NCBI GenBank assembly: GCA_030123805.1
Contig: JASJXV010000004.1
Location: forward strand, 1 to 58,927
Origin: Gammaproteobacteria bacterium
GTDB taxonomy: Bacteria; Pseudomonadota; Gammaproteobacteria; Pseudomonadales; Azotimanducaceae
Direction of reading: 5' to 3'
DNA length: 58,927 nucleotides
The number at the start of each line of letters is the position of its first letter. Position 1 is the stretch's first letter. The translations under genes and the position numbers were made by a program. Below, one piece after another: positions 38,219 through 47,187 of the stretch. Below the pieces are notes generated by a model that saw nothing but the letters and a program-made list of their open reading frames with translations, was not told the origin of the DNA and searched no databases.

Positions 38219-38392
38219 GGGCAGCAGTTGTCAGTAGCGGGCAGAAACTTCGAGAACCGGTAACGATGACACCGTCAGGGCATCAACGCTGCTTAGTCTA
38301 CCATATCGCAGGATAACTCAACTCCTCCTGATGCTGGAGTCCCCCATGCTTAACCGTTAAACTTCTTACTCCGTTTTACCGTCAGGCATCAC

Positions 38393-39316
38393 GTGACCAA
38401 AAAAAATACACATCAGGGTTATAGCAATTTCTGGCATCCAAGATACTGGTTTACCTGGACAGGATTCGGCCTGGTCTGGTTGATCACACGCCTTCCCTTT
38501 CCGATCGTGATGCGCATCGGTGCTTTTTTCGGATGGCTCGGATACTACCTGGCATCTGCACGCAGACATATTGTCGAGGTTAACATCAATCTTTGTTTCC
38601 CTGAACTTGAACCGGCGCAACAGAATATCCTGGTTAGGAAGATATTCCGATCTACCGGTATCGGCATTATTGAAACCGCATTGGCGTGGCTGCGGGATCC
38701 GCGAGATTACAGGCCCCTCTGTAAAATCAGGGGTAAGGAAATTCTTGAGGCTGCAATCAAGGAAGGCAAGGGCGTAATACTGCTGGGTATGCATTTTTCG
38801 ACCCTGGATCTTATGGGTGCTGTAGTGAGCACCATTGCGCCTATAGATGTAATGTACAGGAAGAACAAAAATCAATTATTTGATCACTTGATGAAAACGC
38901 ATCGCGGGAAGAACTTCGATATGGTCATAAACCGGGATGATATCAGGAGCGTAATCAGACGTTTGAAATCAGGACATGTGGTCTGGTATGGGGGAGATCA
39001 GGACTATGGTCCCAAACACTCCGTGTTCGCGCCTTTTTTTGGTATTCAAACGGCTACCATTACCGCCACTGCCCGTTTCGCGAAGATAACCGGCGCGCCA
39101 ATTGTCCTAATAAATCATTATCGAAACAGTGACGATTCCGGCTATGAAATTGAGTTTTCCAGACCTCTGGACGATTTTCCTTCAGGTGACCAAGTGCTGG
39201 ACGCAACCCGAATAAATCAGCTGGTGGAAGCGTCCGTGCGCAAATGCCCTGAGCAATACTGGTGGCTTCACCGACGCTTCAAGACACGTCCGGAAGGGGA
39301 AAGCAGACCTTACTAG
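38393..39316 (+). CDS. Lipid A biosynthesis lauroyl acyltransferase family protein
   Basis: 307 residues from a GTG start. Adds a secondary acyl chain to lipid A at the inner membrane. An N-terminal hydrophobic part (WFTWTGFGLVWLITRLPFP) precedes the catalytic HFSTLD (HX4D) near 129-134 and GGDQDYGPKHSVFAPFFG near 202-219. It ends with WWLHRRFKTRPEGE. This is the LpxL/LpxM family; which acyl position it serves cannot be decided. Divergent from hldE across about 175 bases. Confidence 0.88.
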   Translation: MTKKNTHQGYSNFWHPRYWFTWTGFGLVWLITRLPFPIVMRIGAFFGWLGYYLASARRHIVEVNINLCFPELEPAQQNILVRKIFRSTGIGIIETALAWLRDPRDYRPLCKIRGKEILEAAIKEGKGVILLGMHFSTLDLMGAVVSTIAPIDVMYRKNKNQLFDHLMKTHRGKNFDMVINRDDIRSVIRRLKSGHVVWYGGDQDYGPKHSVFAPFFGIQTATITATARFAKITGAPIVLINHYRNSDDSGYEIEFSRPLDDFPSGDQVLDATRINQLVEASVRKCPEQYWWLHRRFKTRPEGESRPY

Positions 39317-39404
39317 CGTTATGTCTGTACCGGCACAATCGAAGGAATCTTTAACTATTGCTTTTCTCAGTTTACACATACCGGAAACATAGGACGATCG
39401 TTAG

Positions 39405-40454
39405 GTGGCTTCAAGAATTATTATTGACACAGGCAGAGCAAGCACCCTGAATAGTGGTCTTGGGCAGGTAGTGTACCGTTTTGCAGAAGCCTTGTCTGAA
39501 AACCGTCCCGATGACATGGATTTTACATTTCTGCTGCATTCGAAGATGGCGCCCCTATTCAAGTCTGCTTTCAACTTTCAAACCGCAGTCTCCGGCCCGA
39601 CACGAAGATTAGTTCCCGGACTATTCTCTACCGGTGACATCTGGCATATCCTGAATCCCGATTCCAGATCTGTACCCCTGCGCCATCCCGGTATCATTGT
39701 GACAGTGCATGACCTGCGTATTCTTGCCGTAAAACACGGCAGTCGTGCCCGATCCTACAAGCAGCGCTTACAGGAAATAATCGACAGTTCTGTTGGTATT
39801 ACAGCTATCTCCGAATTCACAAAAACGAATGTGCAGCAAAATTTCAATATCCCATCTGTTCCATTTGCGGTGATATCGAATGGTATTTCGGCCCCTGCCA
39901 ACTTCAATCTTGAGCCCATAATCAAATTCCAATCTCCCTATTTGCTGGCACTTGGACTATTTGAAGAGAAGAAACGATTTCACCTGCTGGTAGAGATGAT
40001 GAAGTATCTGCCGGAGTTCAATTTGTATCTGGCAGGTTTCAATGACAATGCCTATGGCGAAAGATGCAAGCAGCTAGCCTCCGATCCTGGCATTGTGAAA
40101 CAAATTCATTTCGCCGGGACGGTCGACGAAGATCATAAGTGGCACCTTTACGCAAACTGCGAGGCGCTGGTCTTTCCAAGTGAACTGGAGGGGTTTGGCC
40201 TACCGGTACTGGAAGCCATGGCCATGGGCAAGCCGGTCTTTATATCACAAGATGGCGCATTGCCGGAAACTGGTGGAGATCATGCCAATTATTTCTCTTC
40301 GTTGAAACCGGAAGATATGGCGGCTCAGATCAGAGCATCCATGAATCTCAATCAGCAGATATCCGCTTCGGAAAGAGAGGACTATGCGCGATCATTTACC
40401 TGGCAACGAGCGGTTGAACAATATCTGGATTTCTATAGATCAGTTCTTTGCTAA
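39405..40454 (+). CDS. Glycosyltransferase family 4, probably LPS core
   Basis: 349 residues from a GTG start. GT-B fold: an N-terminal acceptor half with SGLGQVVYRFAEALS, and a C-terminal donor half starting near SPYLLALGLFEEKKRFHLLVE. The ELEGFGLPVLEAMAMGKPV motif near 263-281 supplies the E-x7-E nucleotide-sugar site. It sits beside the carbamoyltransferase gene, as the core glucosyltransferase WapH does in P. aeruginosa, but sugar and linkage cannot be determined here. Convergent with the carbamoyltransferase gene. Confidence 0.8.
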   Translation: MASRIIIDTGRASTLNSGLGQVVYRFAEALSENRPDDMDFTFLLHSKMAPLFKSAFNFQTAVSGPTRRLVPGLFSTGDIWHILNPDSRSVPLRHPGIIVTVHDLRILAVKHGSRARSYKQRLQEIIDSSVGITAISEFTKTNVQQNFNIPSVPFAVISNGISAPANFNLEPIIKFQSPYLLALGLFEEKKRFHLLVEMMKYLPEFNLYLAGFNDNAYGERCKQLASDPGIVKQIHFAGTVDEDHKWHLYANCEALVFPSELEGFGLPVLEAMAMGKPVFISQDGALPETGGDHANYFSSLKPEDMAAQIRASMNLNQQISASEREDYARSFTWQRAVEQYLDFYRSVLC

Positions 40455-40482
40455 AGGGTTCGCTCAAATAACTCGATCTTTC

Positions 40483-42228
40483 TCACAGGTCTCGATCACC
40501 CCTTTTTGTTACAAGTAGATCTTCGAGAAACAAATACTTCAGATCGGAACTGAAGAACATATTGAGTGCATCTGTGGGTGAACACACCATTGGTTCACCG
40601 CGCCGATTCATGGACGTATTCAGCACAACGCCATTGCCGTTGGTCCTCTCCATTTCCTTCAACAATGCATAATAAATTGGATTGGTCTCCTCGCTGACTA
40701 CCTGGACGCGAGATGTGCCATCTTCATGGACAACTTCTGGTATTCTGGATTTCCACTCCTCAGCAACGTTAAATGTGATGGTCATGAATGGTGCCGGTTG
40801 AGTGGACTGTATGATGTCCTCAGCAATAGTATCTAAAATACTTGGGCAAAAAGGTCGCCAACGTTCACGGAATTTGATTTGTTCGTTGATTCGATCCGCT
40901 ATGCCCTTGAAACTGGGACAGCCGAGTATACTCCTGCCTCCCAACGCCCGTGGTCCGAACTCCATCCGTCCCTGGCACCAGGCGAGAGGATTTCCTTCGT
41001 TAAGAATTTGCGCTGCTCTTTGCGGCACGTCTTCAACTATTTCAAATTCCGGACTTTCAGGATGTTTCTCACAGGCTTCCACACATTCGTCGTGGGTGTA
41101 ACCTGGCCCCAAAAAAACATGCGTCATTTTTTCCACTTCTACACCCCTGACATGACAGGCGTAGGAGGCAGCCCCAACGGCAGTTCCGGCATCGCTGGCA
41201 GCTGGTTGCACAAAGAGTTCATCAACGTAAGGCAGTTCCAGAATCTTCTGATTCAGTTTAACGTTCAATGCGCCACCACCCGCAAACACCAGTTTGCCCG
41301 TTTCCTTCAGTATGTCACCCAAATAGCAGTCAATCAGCTTGAGTGAAATGTCTTCATACAGTTTTTGTATGGATGCGGCATAATGAATATAGGGATCATC
41401 CGCAAAGTCACCCTTACGCATTGGACCTAGCCAGTCGATCAGCTTCTGACTGAAGAAGTAGCCTCTGCGCCCCTCCTTGTAACGGCGTAAGCCGATAGTG
41501 TTTACCAGGCTGGTATTGACTTTGATGTCTTTGCCATTAAATTCGATCAGCCTGGACAGGTCATAAAGGGATGCATCACCATAGGGAGCCATACCCATCA
41601 CCTTGTACTCGCCATCCAACATATCAAATCCCAGATATTCCGTGATTGAGCCATAAAGTTGCCCCAGGGAATCAGGATCGTAGAATTCCTTTATCTTGTG
41701 GATTTTCCCGTTTTCTCCATAACCGAAAAAAGTGGTGGCATATTCGCCTTTACCGTCTATTCCGAGAATCGCCGTTTTTTCCTTGAAGCCACTTAAGTGG
41801 TAAGCACTGCTGGCATGCGCCAGATGGTGTTCAACTGCGTCAAAATCTATCTTGTCCCAGGATATGTGCAGTTTATCCAACAGATCTCTTACTCTTCGTT
41901 CATTACGCCGGTAGTGTCGATTACCGTTGAAAATGGCATCCAGCGATCTATCCGGTGCATACCAGTATCGGCGTGCATAGTGCCATCTGGCAGGTGTCGT
42001 AAGTGGAATCCTGGCAAACGGGAACGCGACTACATCTATGTCGCTCGGTCGGATACCCGCATACTGCATGCAAAATCTGGCTGCCTCCAACGGCATTTTG
42101 TTTTTAGCATGCTTCTCACGTATGAAGCGCTCTTCTTCTGCGGCAGCAACCAACTTGCCGTCGATATAAAGTGCTGCTGAGGGGTCATGGGTAAGTGCGC
42201 CGGATAATCCTAAAACTATAAAAGACAA
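40483..42228 (-). CDS. Carbamoyltransferase of the NodU/CmcH family
   Basis: 581 residues. The N-terminal ASKHA-type domain (GLSGALTHDPSAALYIDGKL, AAEEERFIREKH, HLAHASSAYH, GIDGKGEYATTFFG) uses carbamoyl phosphate and ATP. The C-terminal YrdC-like domain shows WCQGRMEFGPRALGGRSIL. In P. aeruginosa the syntenic enzyme (WapO) carbamoylates core heptose, and the waa neighbours here support the same job, by inference. It follows the double-kinase gene by 31 bases. Confidence 0.88.
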   Translation of the reverse strand: MSFIVLGLSGALTHDPSAALYIDGKLVAAAEEERFIREKHAKNKMPLEAARFCMQYAGIRPSDIDVVAFPFARIPLTTPARWHYARRYWYAPDRSLDAIFNGNRHYRRNERRVRDLLDKLHISWDKIDFDAVEHHLAHASSAYHLSGFKEKTAILGIDGKGEYATTFFGYGENGKIHKIKEFYDPDSLGQLYGSITEYLGFDMLDGEYKVMGMAPYGDASLYDLSRLIEFNGKDIKVNTSLVNTIGLRRYKEGRRGYFFSQKLIDWLGPMRKGDFADDPYIHYAASIQKLYEDISLKLIDCYLGDILKETGKLVFAGGGALNVKLNQKILELPYVDELFVQPAASDAGTAVGAASYACHVRGVEVEKMTHVFLGPGYTHDECVEACEKHPESPEFEIVEDVPQRAAQILNEGNPLAWCQGRMEFGPRALGGRSILGCPSFKGIADRINEQIKFRERWRPFCPSILDTIAEDIIQSTQPAPFMTITFNVAEEWKSRIPEVVHEDGTSRVQVVSEETNPIYYALLKEMERTNGNGVVLNTSMNRRGEPMVCSPTDALNMFFSSDLKYLFLEDLLVTKRGDRDL

Positions 42229-42259
42229 TCGCAGTGATCTCCGAGAGTTGAAAAACGGC

Positions 42260-43735
42260 TTATTTTAACTGATTGTCAGCTCTCGTTGGGATGTTTTCCA
42301 TGCGTGTAAAGAATCCCTGTAACCGGTCCACCAGTTCGGGCCGATCAAGCCAATTTTGCAGGAAGCGTCGTCGATCCTTTATGGATGCTTTTTCGAATAA
42401 GTTTTCGCTCCTGTATTCTCGCATGGAGTCCAGATCAATAAGTACTGGTCCGCGATCGGACATCAGGAAATTTGTATCTTTCAGATCGCCGTGTGCAATC
42501 CTGTGAGCCTTCAGAGCCATTACAATGACTGCCATGCGCTGCAAATCCTCGTCCAGAGGATCATTTTTTTCAAAGTATTCTCTGGCATCCAGTCCCTGGA
42601 CGGATTCGGTTACAAAGTAAGCGGTAAAACAAAAGGGTCCCCATCTCTTTTCAAGTAATGCTACCGGTCTTGCACCGGGAATACCGAGGAATTCCATCAG
42701 ATGTGAGTTATACCAGGACCTTCGTGCCCGACTGCTTCTGAATAAACGTTTGATACCATGTATGAAGTTCTTTATGTTGTAGCGCTTTACTACCAACAAC
42801 CTACCGTCCACATCAATTTCCACAAGGGTAGCACTGTTGCCATTCTTTAAAGATCGACCGCGACTCATAGCGGCATCAGGATCAGTTAACACTTGCTCCA
42901 GTTCACTGCTCCAATGCTTCCTTTCACAGACCATGAAATATCGGCCGCCGGATCGGTGCACAATCTGTGAACATTCTCTGAATATCTTCTTCAGATATTT
43001 CTTTTTGCGCAAACGCCGCTTTGCACTAATGTGATTTTTTAGCCGTTGTACCCGATCACTCGCCTCCTTATATCCCCTGACATGCTCATATACCGGCAGA
43101 ACCGACTTAACCATGTAGTCATATCCGGGCAGGAGCTGAGCAAAAAACAGAGCCAGGTTTTTGATTGCCTGAGTCTCTCCGACGGTACTCCTGAAACGTT
43201 GCTGAGTCACCGCGCCGCCATCAATGATATACAACTCTGCTGATGCATAAAGAAAGTTGTCCAGGTGGATATCCCGTTGCATTACTCCTGCTGCATGCAT
43301 CTTCCCCAGACTGAGCATGACCTGACGAACGAGCTCAATGCGTTTTTCCTCTGTGAGCGGTTCAGCCCACAGATCCAACAGACTCATAGAATTGGACAGA
43401 TACCGAAAAACCAGAATTTTCCCACCGCCGGACACATCGCCGTCAGCCAGAATATCGGGCGTGGACACACCCGCCCTGACGAGTGCGGCTACACCCTGCT
43501 TTTCTCGAGCATAGTCCCTCAAACCCCTGGTTCCGATGAACATCTTGGCAACAACCTGTTCATTATCCAGCTGCGCTAAAGCCACCACTCTCTTACCGGG
43601 TAACAAGCGGAGAATCTGATTACAGATAAGATCCAGATCACCCTCAGCGAGTCTCACCCGAACCCGAAATGGTGCTTCAATTTCTCGCTGGCCAGCAATC
43701 AGCTCACGGGCCGTCAGGATTGATGGTTTCTGCAC
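42260..43735 (-). CDS. Two-domain LPS core kinase-like protein
   Basis: 491 residues with two protein-kinase-like (RfaP/InaA-type) domains. The first carries QRDIHLDNFLYASAELYIIDGG near 158-179; the second HGDLKDTNFLMSDRGPVLIDLD near 417-438. Both keep the catalytic Asp and metal-binding Asp. It matches by position and size the PA5006-type gene between the carbamoyltransferase and waaP genes of pseudomonads. A role in sugar phosphorylation of the core is likely but not proven. Confidence 0.8.
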   Translation of the reverse strand: MQKPSILTARELIAGQREIEAPFRVRVRLAEGDLDLICNQILRLLPGKRVVALAQLDNEQVVAKMFIGTRGLRDYAREKQGVAALVRAGVSTPDILADGDVSGGGKILVFRYLSNSMSLLDLWAEPLTEEKRIELVRQVMLSLGKMHAAGVMQRDIHLDNFLYASAELYIIDGGAVTQQRFRSTVGETQAIKNLALFFAQLLPGYDYMVKSVLPVYEHVRGYKEASDRVQRLKNHISAKRRLRKKKYLKKIFRECSQIVHRSGGRYFMVCERKHWSSELEQVLTDPDAAMSRGRSLKNGNSATLVEIDVDGRLLVVKRYNIKNFIHGIKRLFRSSRARRSWYNSHLMEFLGIPGARPVALLEKRWGPFCFTAYFVTESVQGLDAREYFEKNDPLDEDLQRMAVIVMALKAHRIAHGDLKDTNFLMSDRGPVLIDLDSMREYRSENLFEKASIKDRRRFLQNWLDRPELVDRLQGFFTRMENIPTRADNQLK

Positions 43736-43923
43736 GGTCGGGTCTATGCGCCTTCCCTTGGTTATTCATGCATCGCAGGAGAGAAATACACTCCCGTAAG
43801 TACCTCATTCTACAACGAAATCTGTACAGCGAAGCAAGGTATGAGGCTCGTCTCCGCGATCCGGTGCGAAGAGACGGGCAGCTGAGGCATGATCCGTCTC
43901 CGCAGAAATAGCCGAACTTTCTC

Positions 43924-44751
43924 TCAAGCCCAGCGTATTACGCTCGTTGGTAATTCTGACCTGTCTTCAAGGTACATCTTGCTTGCACGTTGCAGTACGC
44001 AATTCCAGAATCTGGTCTCTTCCTGAAGCGTCAAACGCAGTGATTTGCCACTATATATCCGCATAAATCGCGCTAAATCCCTGCTGGTTAAACCAATATC
44101 CATTGCTGAGAACAACAAGCCACTGACATCTTTCACACGCCATCGAAAAGGTGTATGACTTCGAATCTGTGACCTGTGCAGATCTATCAGGTGCAGTGTC
44201 AAATCCGCGTATTCACTTTTCTCTTGGATACTGTCACGCGCCAGCAGGAAATGGCAAATGTAGTAATCGCGATGGTTAACTCCATTCTCATGCAGTGTCC
44301 GGCTTATGGATGCAACTCTCTCAATCAACGCCAGCTTGAGATTTCTATCGGGTGGACTTTCTGGCCAGGTTCGACAATAGTCTTCCAGGCTGACTGTATT
44401 CTCAAGCGCCTCAGTAATAATGAAAGATGACATCCGCGCTGGATTTCTCCCTTTCATGCCATAAGCAGCCACTGTCATGGTCTCAACACCCAGCGCCGTA
44501 AGTTTGTTGATTGCCTGCCACTCTTCCCCGGCACCCAGCACAGGTTTTCTCAAAAGTACCAGATTCTTAATAATTTCGAGCCAACCAACACCCTTATGAA
44601 TCTTGGCAAAATAGTTCTGACCCAGGTGTTCAAATCTTAACGTGCGTCTGGATGCAACGGCTCGATAGATTTCTCCCTCCAGTTCATCCACTTTCCGGAA
44701 TGGATCCTGGTCCTGCCACGCAGCATGGAAGATCTCATTCAGGTATTGCAT
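43924..44751 (-). CDS. waaP: LPS core heptose(I) kinase
   Basis: Phosphorylates the first heptose of the LPS core. The 275 residues contain YFAKIHKGVGWLEIIKNLV near 58-76, the catalytic NHRDYYICHFLL near 165-176 and LIDLHRSQIRSHTPFRW near 193-209. They align well with known WaaP. The syntenic P. aeruginosa gene is essential for growth, which is known of the family. Unlike in P. aeruginosa, waaC follows directly upstream with no waaG between. Confidence 0.93.
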   Translation of the reverse strand: MQYLNEIFHAAWQDQDPFRKVDELEGEIYRAVASRRTLRFEHLGQNYFAKIHKGVGWLEIIKNLVLLRKPVLGAGEEWQAINKLTALGVETMTVAAYGMKGRNPARMSSFIITEALENTVSLEDYCRTWPESPPDRNLKLALIERVASISRTLHENGVNHRDYYICHFLLARDSIQEKSEYADLTLHLIDLHRSQIRSHTPFRWRVKDVSGLLFSAMDIGLTSRDLARFMRIYSGKSLRLTLQEETRFWNCVLQRASKMYLEDRSELPTSVIRWA

Positions 44752-44771
44752 TAGAATTTCCGGTGCCGCTT

Positions 44772-45857
44772 TCAGTTACTCGCATTTTGTTTTTCACTTT
44801 GCTGCATCAGTCGCTTTAACCTCTGCCATACCGTTTCAACACTCTCTATTCCAAAACAGGGTGGGAATTCGCCCTCTCGGGGCAACAGCATACATTCGCG
44901 GTTGAGACAGGGTATACAGGACAATTCTTCATTTACCATCTGAATCTGATTCGAACCATAGTTTCCTGTAAGCTTCGGGTCTGTAGGACCATAAAATGCC
45001 AGTGTGGGAATTTTCAATGCGGCAGATAAATGACCCAAACCTGTATCGACAGAGAAAGCTCCACTGACTTCACTCATCACCCTCATCAAACTGGCCAGAT
45101 CCATTCCGGGTAGAACGGAAACCGAATCAAGCTGTTGCGCAATCCGCTCTGCTCTCAGCTTTTCTTCCTCTGTACCCCATGGGATTATCACATCGTAATC
45201 TGTTGCATTGATTAAAACAGCCAACTCCCGCCAATATTTTTCCGGCCAATGTTTAGAAAACCAGGTGGTACCGTGCAGAAAGATAATTTGCTTGCCGCCT
45301 TTTTCAGCTAGCGTGGATGGCTCAGTTGGTAATTGTTGCTGCTCAATTCCATAGTGCATATCACCATCGGGTTTGGCGTAACCCAACGCCAGAGCAAAGA
45401 GCTGCCGGACCCTCTCAACCGCATGTTGGTAACGCGGTACCGGGAATTTTTCCGAATAGAACCAACTTGCCAATGGCTCGCGGCTAGATGCACTATCGAG
45501 ACCGACGACACGAGCTGGAATAAGCGAACCAATCATCGCACTTTTCAGTAATCCTTGCGCATCAATTACCAGATCATAGGTATGTCTATTTAATTCTCGC
45601 CGGAATGATCTGAATTCGTCTCCAAAAAGAGACCGCAAGGGTGATCTGCGCCAACGCCGTAACGCGATAGGAATAACGGTATCAACACCGGGATGTAATG
45701 CCGGGATGGCCCTGAAATTTTCTTCTACTACCCAATCGAAAACATAGGCAGGGTTGCTGTTACAGGCATCGGTTATTGCCGGAAGCGTATGGATCACATC
45801 GCCCATCGATGACGTCTTTATGACGCAGATCCTCTTTACTTTCGATTGATCACTCAT
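44772..45857 (-). CDS. waaC: LPS heptosyltransferase I
   Basis: Adds the first L-glycero-D-manno-heptose to Kdo. The 361 residues are GT9: N-terminal KRICVIKTSSMGDVIHTLPA, and C-terminal LHGTTWFSKHWPEKYW, PWGTEEEKLRAERIA and FSVDTGLGHLSAALKIPTLAFYG. The stop is 20 bases from waaP and the ATG 12 bases after waaF, so the genes form one operon. Confidence 0.94.
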   Translation of the reverse strand: MSDQSKVKRICVIKTSSMGDVIHTLPAITDACNSNPAYVFDWVVEENFRAIPALHPGVDTVIPIALRRWRRSPLRSLFGDEFRSFRRELNRHTYDLVIDAQGLLKSAMIGSLIPARVVGLDSASSREPLASWFYSEKFPVPRYQHAVERVRQLFALALGYAKPDGDMHYGIEQQQLPTEPSTLAEKGGKQIIFLHGTTWFSKHWPEKYWRELAVLINATDYDVIIPWGTEEEKLRAERIAQQLDSVSVLPGMDLASLMRVMSEVSGAFSVDTGLGHLSAALKIPTLAFYGPTDPKLTGNYGSNQIQMVNEELSCIPCLNRECMLLPREGEFPPCFGIESVETVWQRLKRLMQQSEKQNASN

Positions 45858-45869
45858 GACAACATGCGC

Positions 45870-46928
45870 TTAGTTGGGTTCAGCAATAAGACCATCAAGA
45901 ATTTTTGTAACCTGTTGCGGATACAATTGATGCAGACAATTAGTGTGACCGAGCGGACAATCCCGCTTAAAACAGGGGCTGCAATTGAGCTTCAGAGATG
46001 CGATTGCAGCACTATCAGTTAACGGAGGAGTGAATTCGGGTGACGATGAGCCATAGATTACAACCAGTGGTCGATTTAATGCTGCCGCAACATGCATCAG
46101 TCCCGAGTCATTGGTGACCACACAAGTCGTCTGTGATATCAGATCTATAACATCCACCAGAGCCGTTTTGCCTGTCAGGTCTACACAGGCATTTCTGTTG
46201 ACTGCCGATACCGTGTTACTTATCTGTGCTCCGACGCCGGCATCGCCCTTTGAACCGAATATCCAAACTTGTCCACCCTTGTTTATGTAATGATCTGCAA
46301 TAGCAGCATAGTAGTTTGCTGGCCATTGTTTCGTGACACCATACTCCGCACCGGGACAGAGACCCAGTACGGGTCGACGGGTATCCAGATTCATGGATTT
46401 GAGCAATCGATTAAGATTATCTTCGTCTACGGACAATGCCGGTCTTGGTGTTTCAACTTCCTGGTCGCCCATGTCATTAGTTGCCAGAGCACAGAATCTT
46501 TGCACCATCAGGGGTAATCGGTTTTTATCCAGATACTTCAGGTCGTTCAGTAATCCATATCTAAACTCACCCTTCCAACCGGTACGCACCGGAATATTCG
46601 CAAACCATGGTATTAGTGCTGCTTTTAAAGAATTCGGCAGCACAATCGCCTGATCATACCGCTTCTGGCGCAAGGACTTGCCGACGCGATACCTGTCGCC
46701 AAGTAATAGCTGGCCGTGGCCGATATCCAGCAGCAGACCTTCATCTACCTGCGGCATACGATCTACCAGGGCTAAGGTAGCCCGGGGAGCAACCACATCA
46801 ATGCATACCGACTGATACAATTCTTTCAGGTGAATCAAAAGGGATTGCGCCATAACCATGTCACCGATCCAGGCGGGCGCGATGATTAATATTTTCCGCT
46901 GTTTTTTTTGATTCTCTGATGCCGACAT
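45870..46928 (-). CDS. waaF: LPS heptosyltransferase II
   Basis: Adds the second heptose to the core. The 352 residues (GT9) start KILIIAPAWIGDMVMAQSLL and include GWKGEFRYGLLND, CPGAEYGVTKQWPANYYA, VTNDSGLMHVAAALNRPLVV and the Cys-rich end CSPCFKRDCPLGHTNCL. It is first in the run waaF-waaC-waaP-double kinase-carbamoyltransferase. A strong hairpin lies 19 bases upstream of its ATG. ilvE, which lies here in pseudomonads, is missing. Confidence 0.95.
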   Translation of the reverse strand: MSASENQKKQRKILIIAPAWIGDMVMAQSLLIHLKELYQSVCIDVVAPRATLALVDRMPQVDEGLLLDIGHGQLLLGDRYRVGKSLRQKRYDQAIVLPNSLKAALIPWFANIPVRTGWKGEFRYGLLNDLKYLDKNRLPLMVQRFCALATNDMGDQEVETPRPALSVDEDNLNRLLKSMNLDTRRPVLGLCPGAEYGVTKQWPANYYAAIADHYINKGGQVWIFGSKGDAGVGAQISNTVSAVNRNACVDLTGKTALVDVIDLISQTTCVVTNDSGLMHVAAALNRPLVVIYGSSSPEFTPPLTDSAAIASLKLNCSPCFKRDCPLGHTNCLHQLYPQQVTKILDGLIAEPN

Positions 46929-46946
46929 GATCCGATCTCAACGACT

Positions 46947-46986
46947 GCTCAAGCCACCTGATAACCCGTGATCAGGTGGTTTGAGC
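46947..46986. other. Strong hairpin between glnE and waaF
   Basis: GCTCAAGCCACCTGAT and ATCAGGTGGTTTGAGC form a 16-bp stem with one G-T pair around the loop AACCCGTG. There is no U run on either strand. It could be an attenuator or RNA-stability element in the leader of waaF, or the end of the glnE transcript. The remaining 200 bases up to glnE hold nothing I recognise. Confidence 0.6.
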
Positions 46987-47187
46987 ACTGGATCCGTAAT
47001 GCAGCGTGTGGGTCAGATCGTGAACTTTGGCCAGTTCCTGTCGAGAAACTGATAAATTTGACCATTATTCGCCACTCTTTAAAATAGTTAGGCCCATAAA
47101 ACAACCACATACGAAGGAACTAACTCCTGCGATCTTTGAATCCGAACAATAACTGGTTAGATTGCACAGACTCCAGGAACCGCTATT

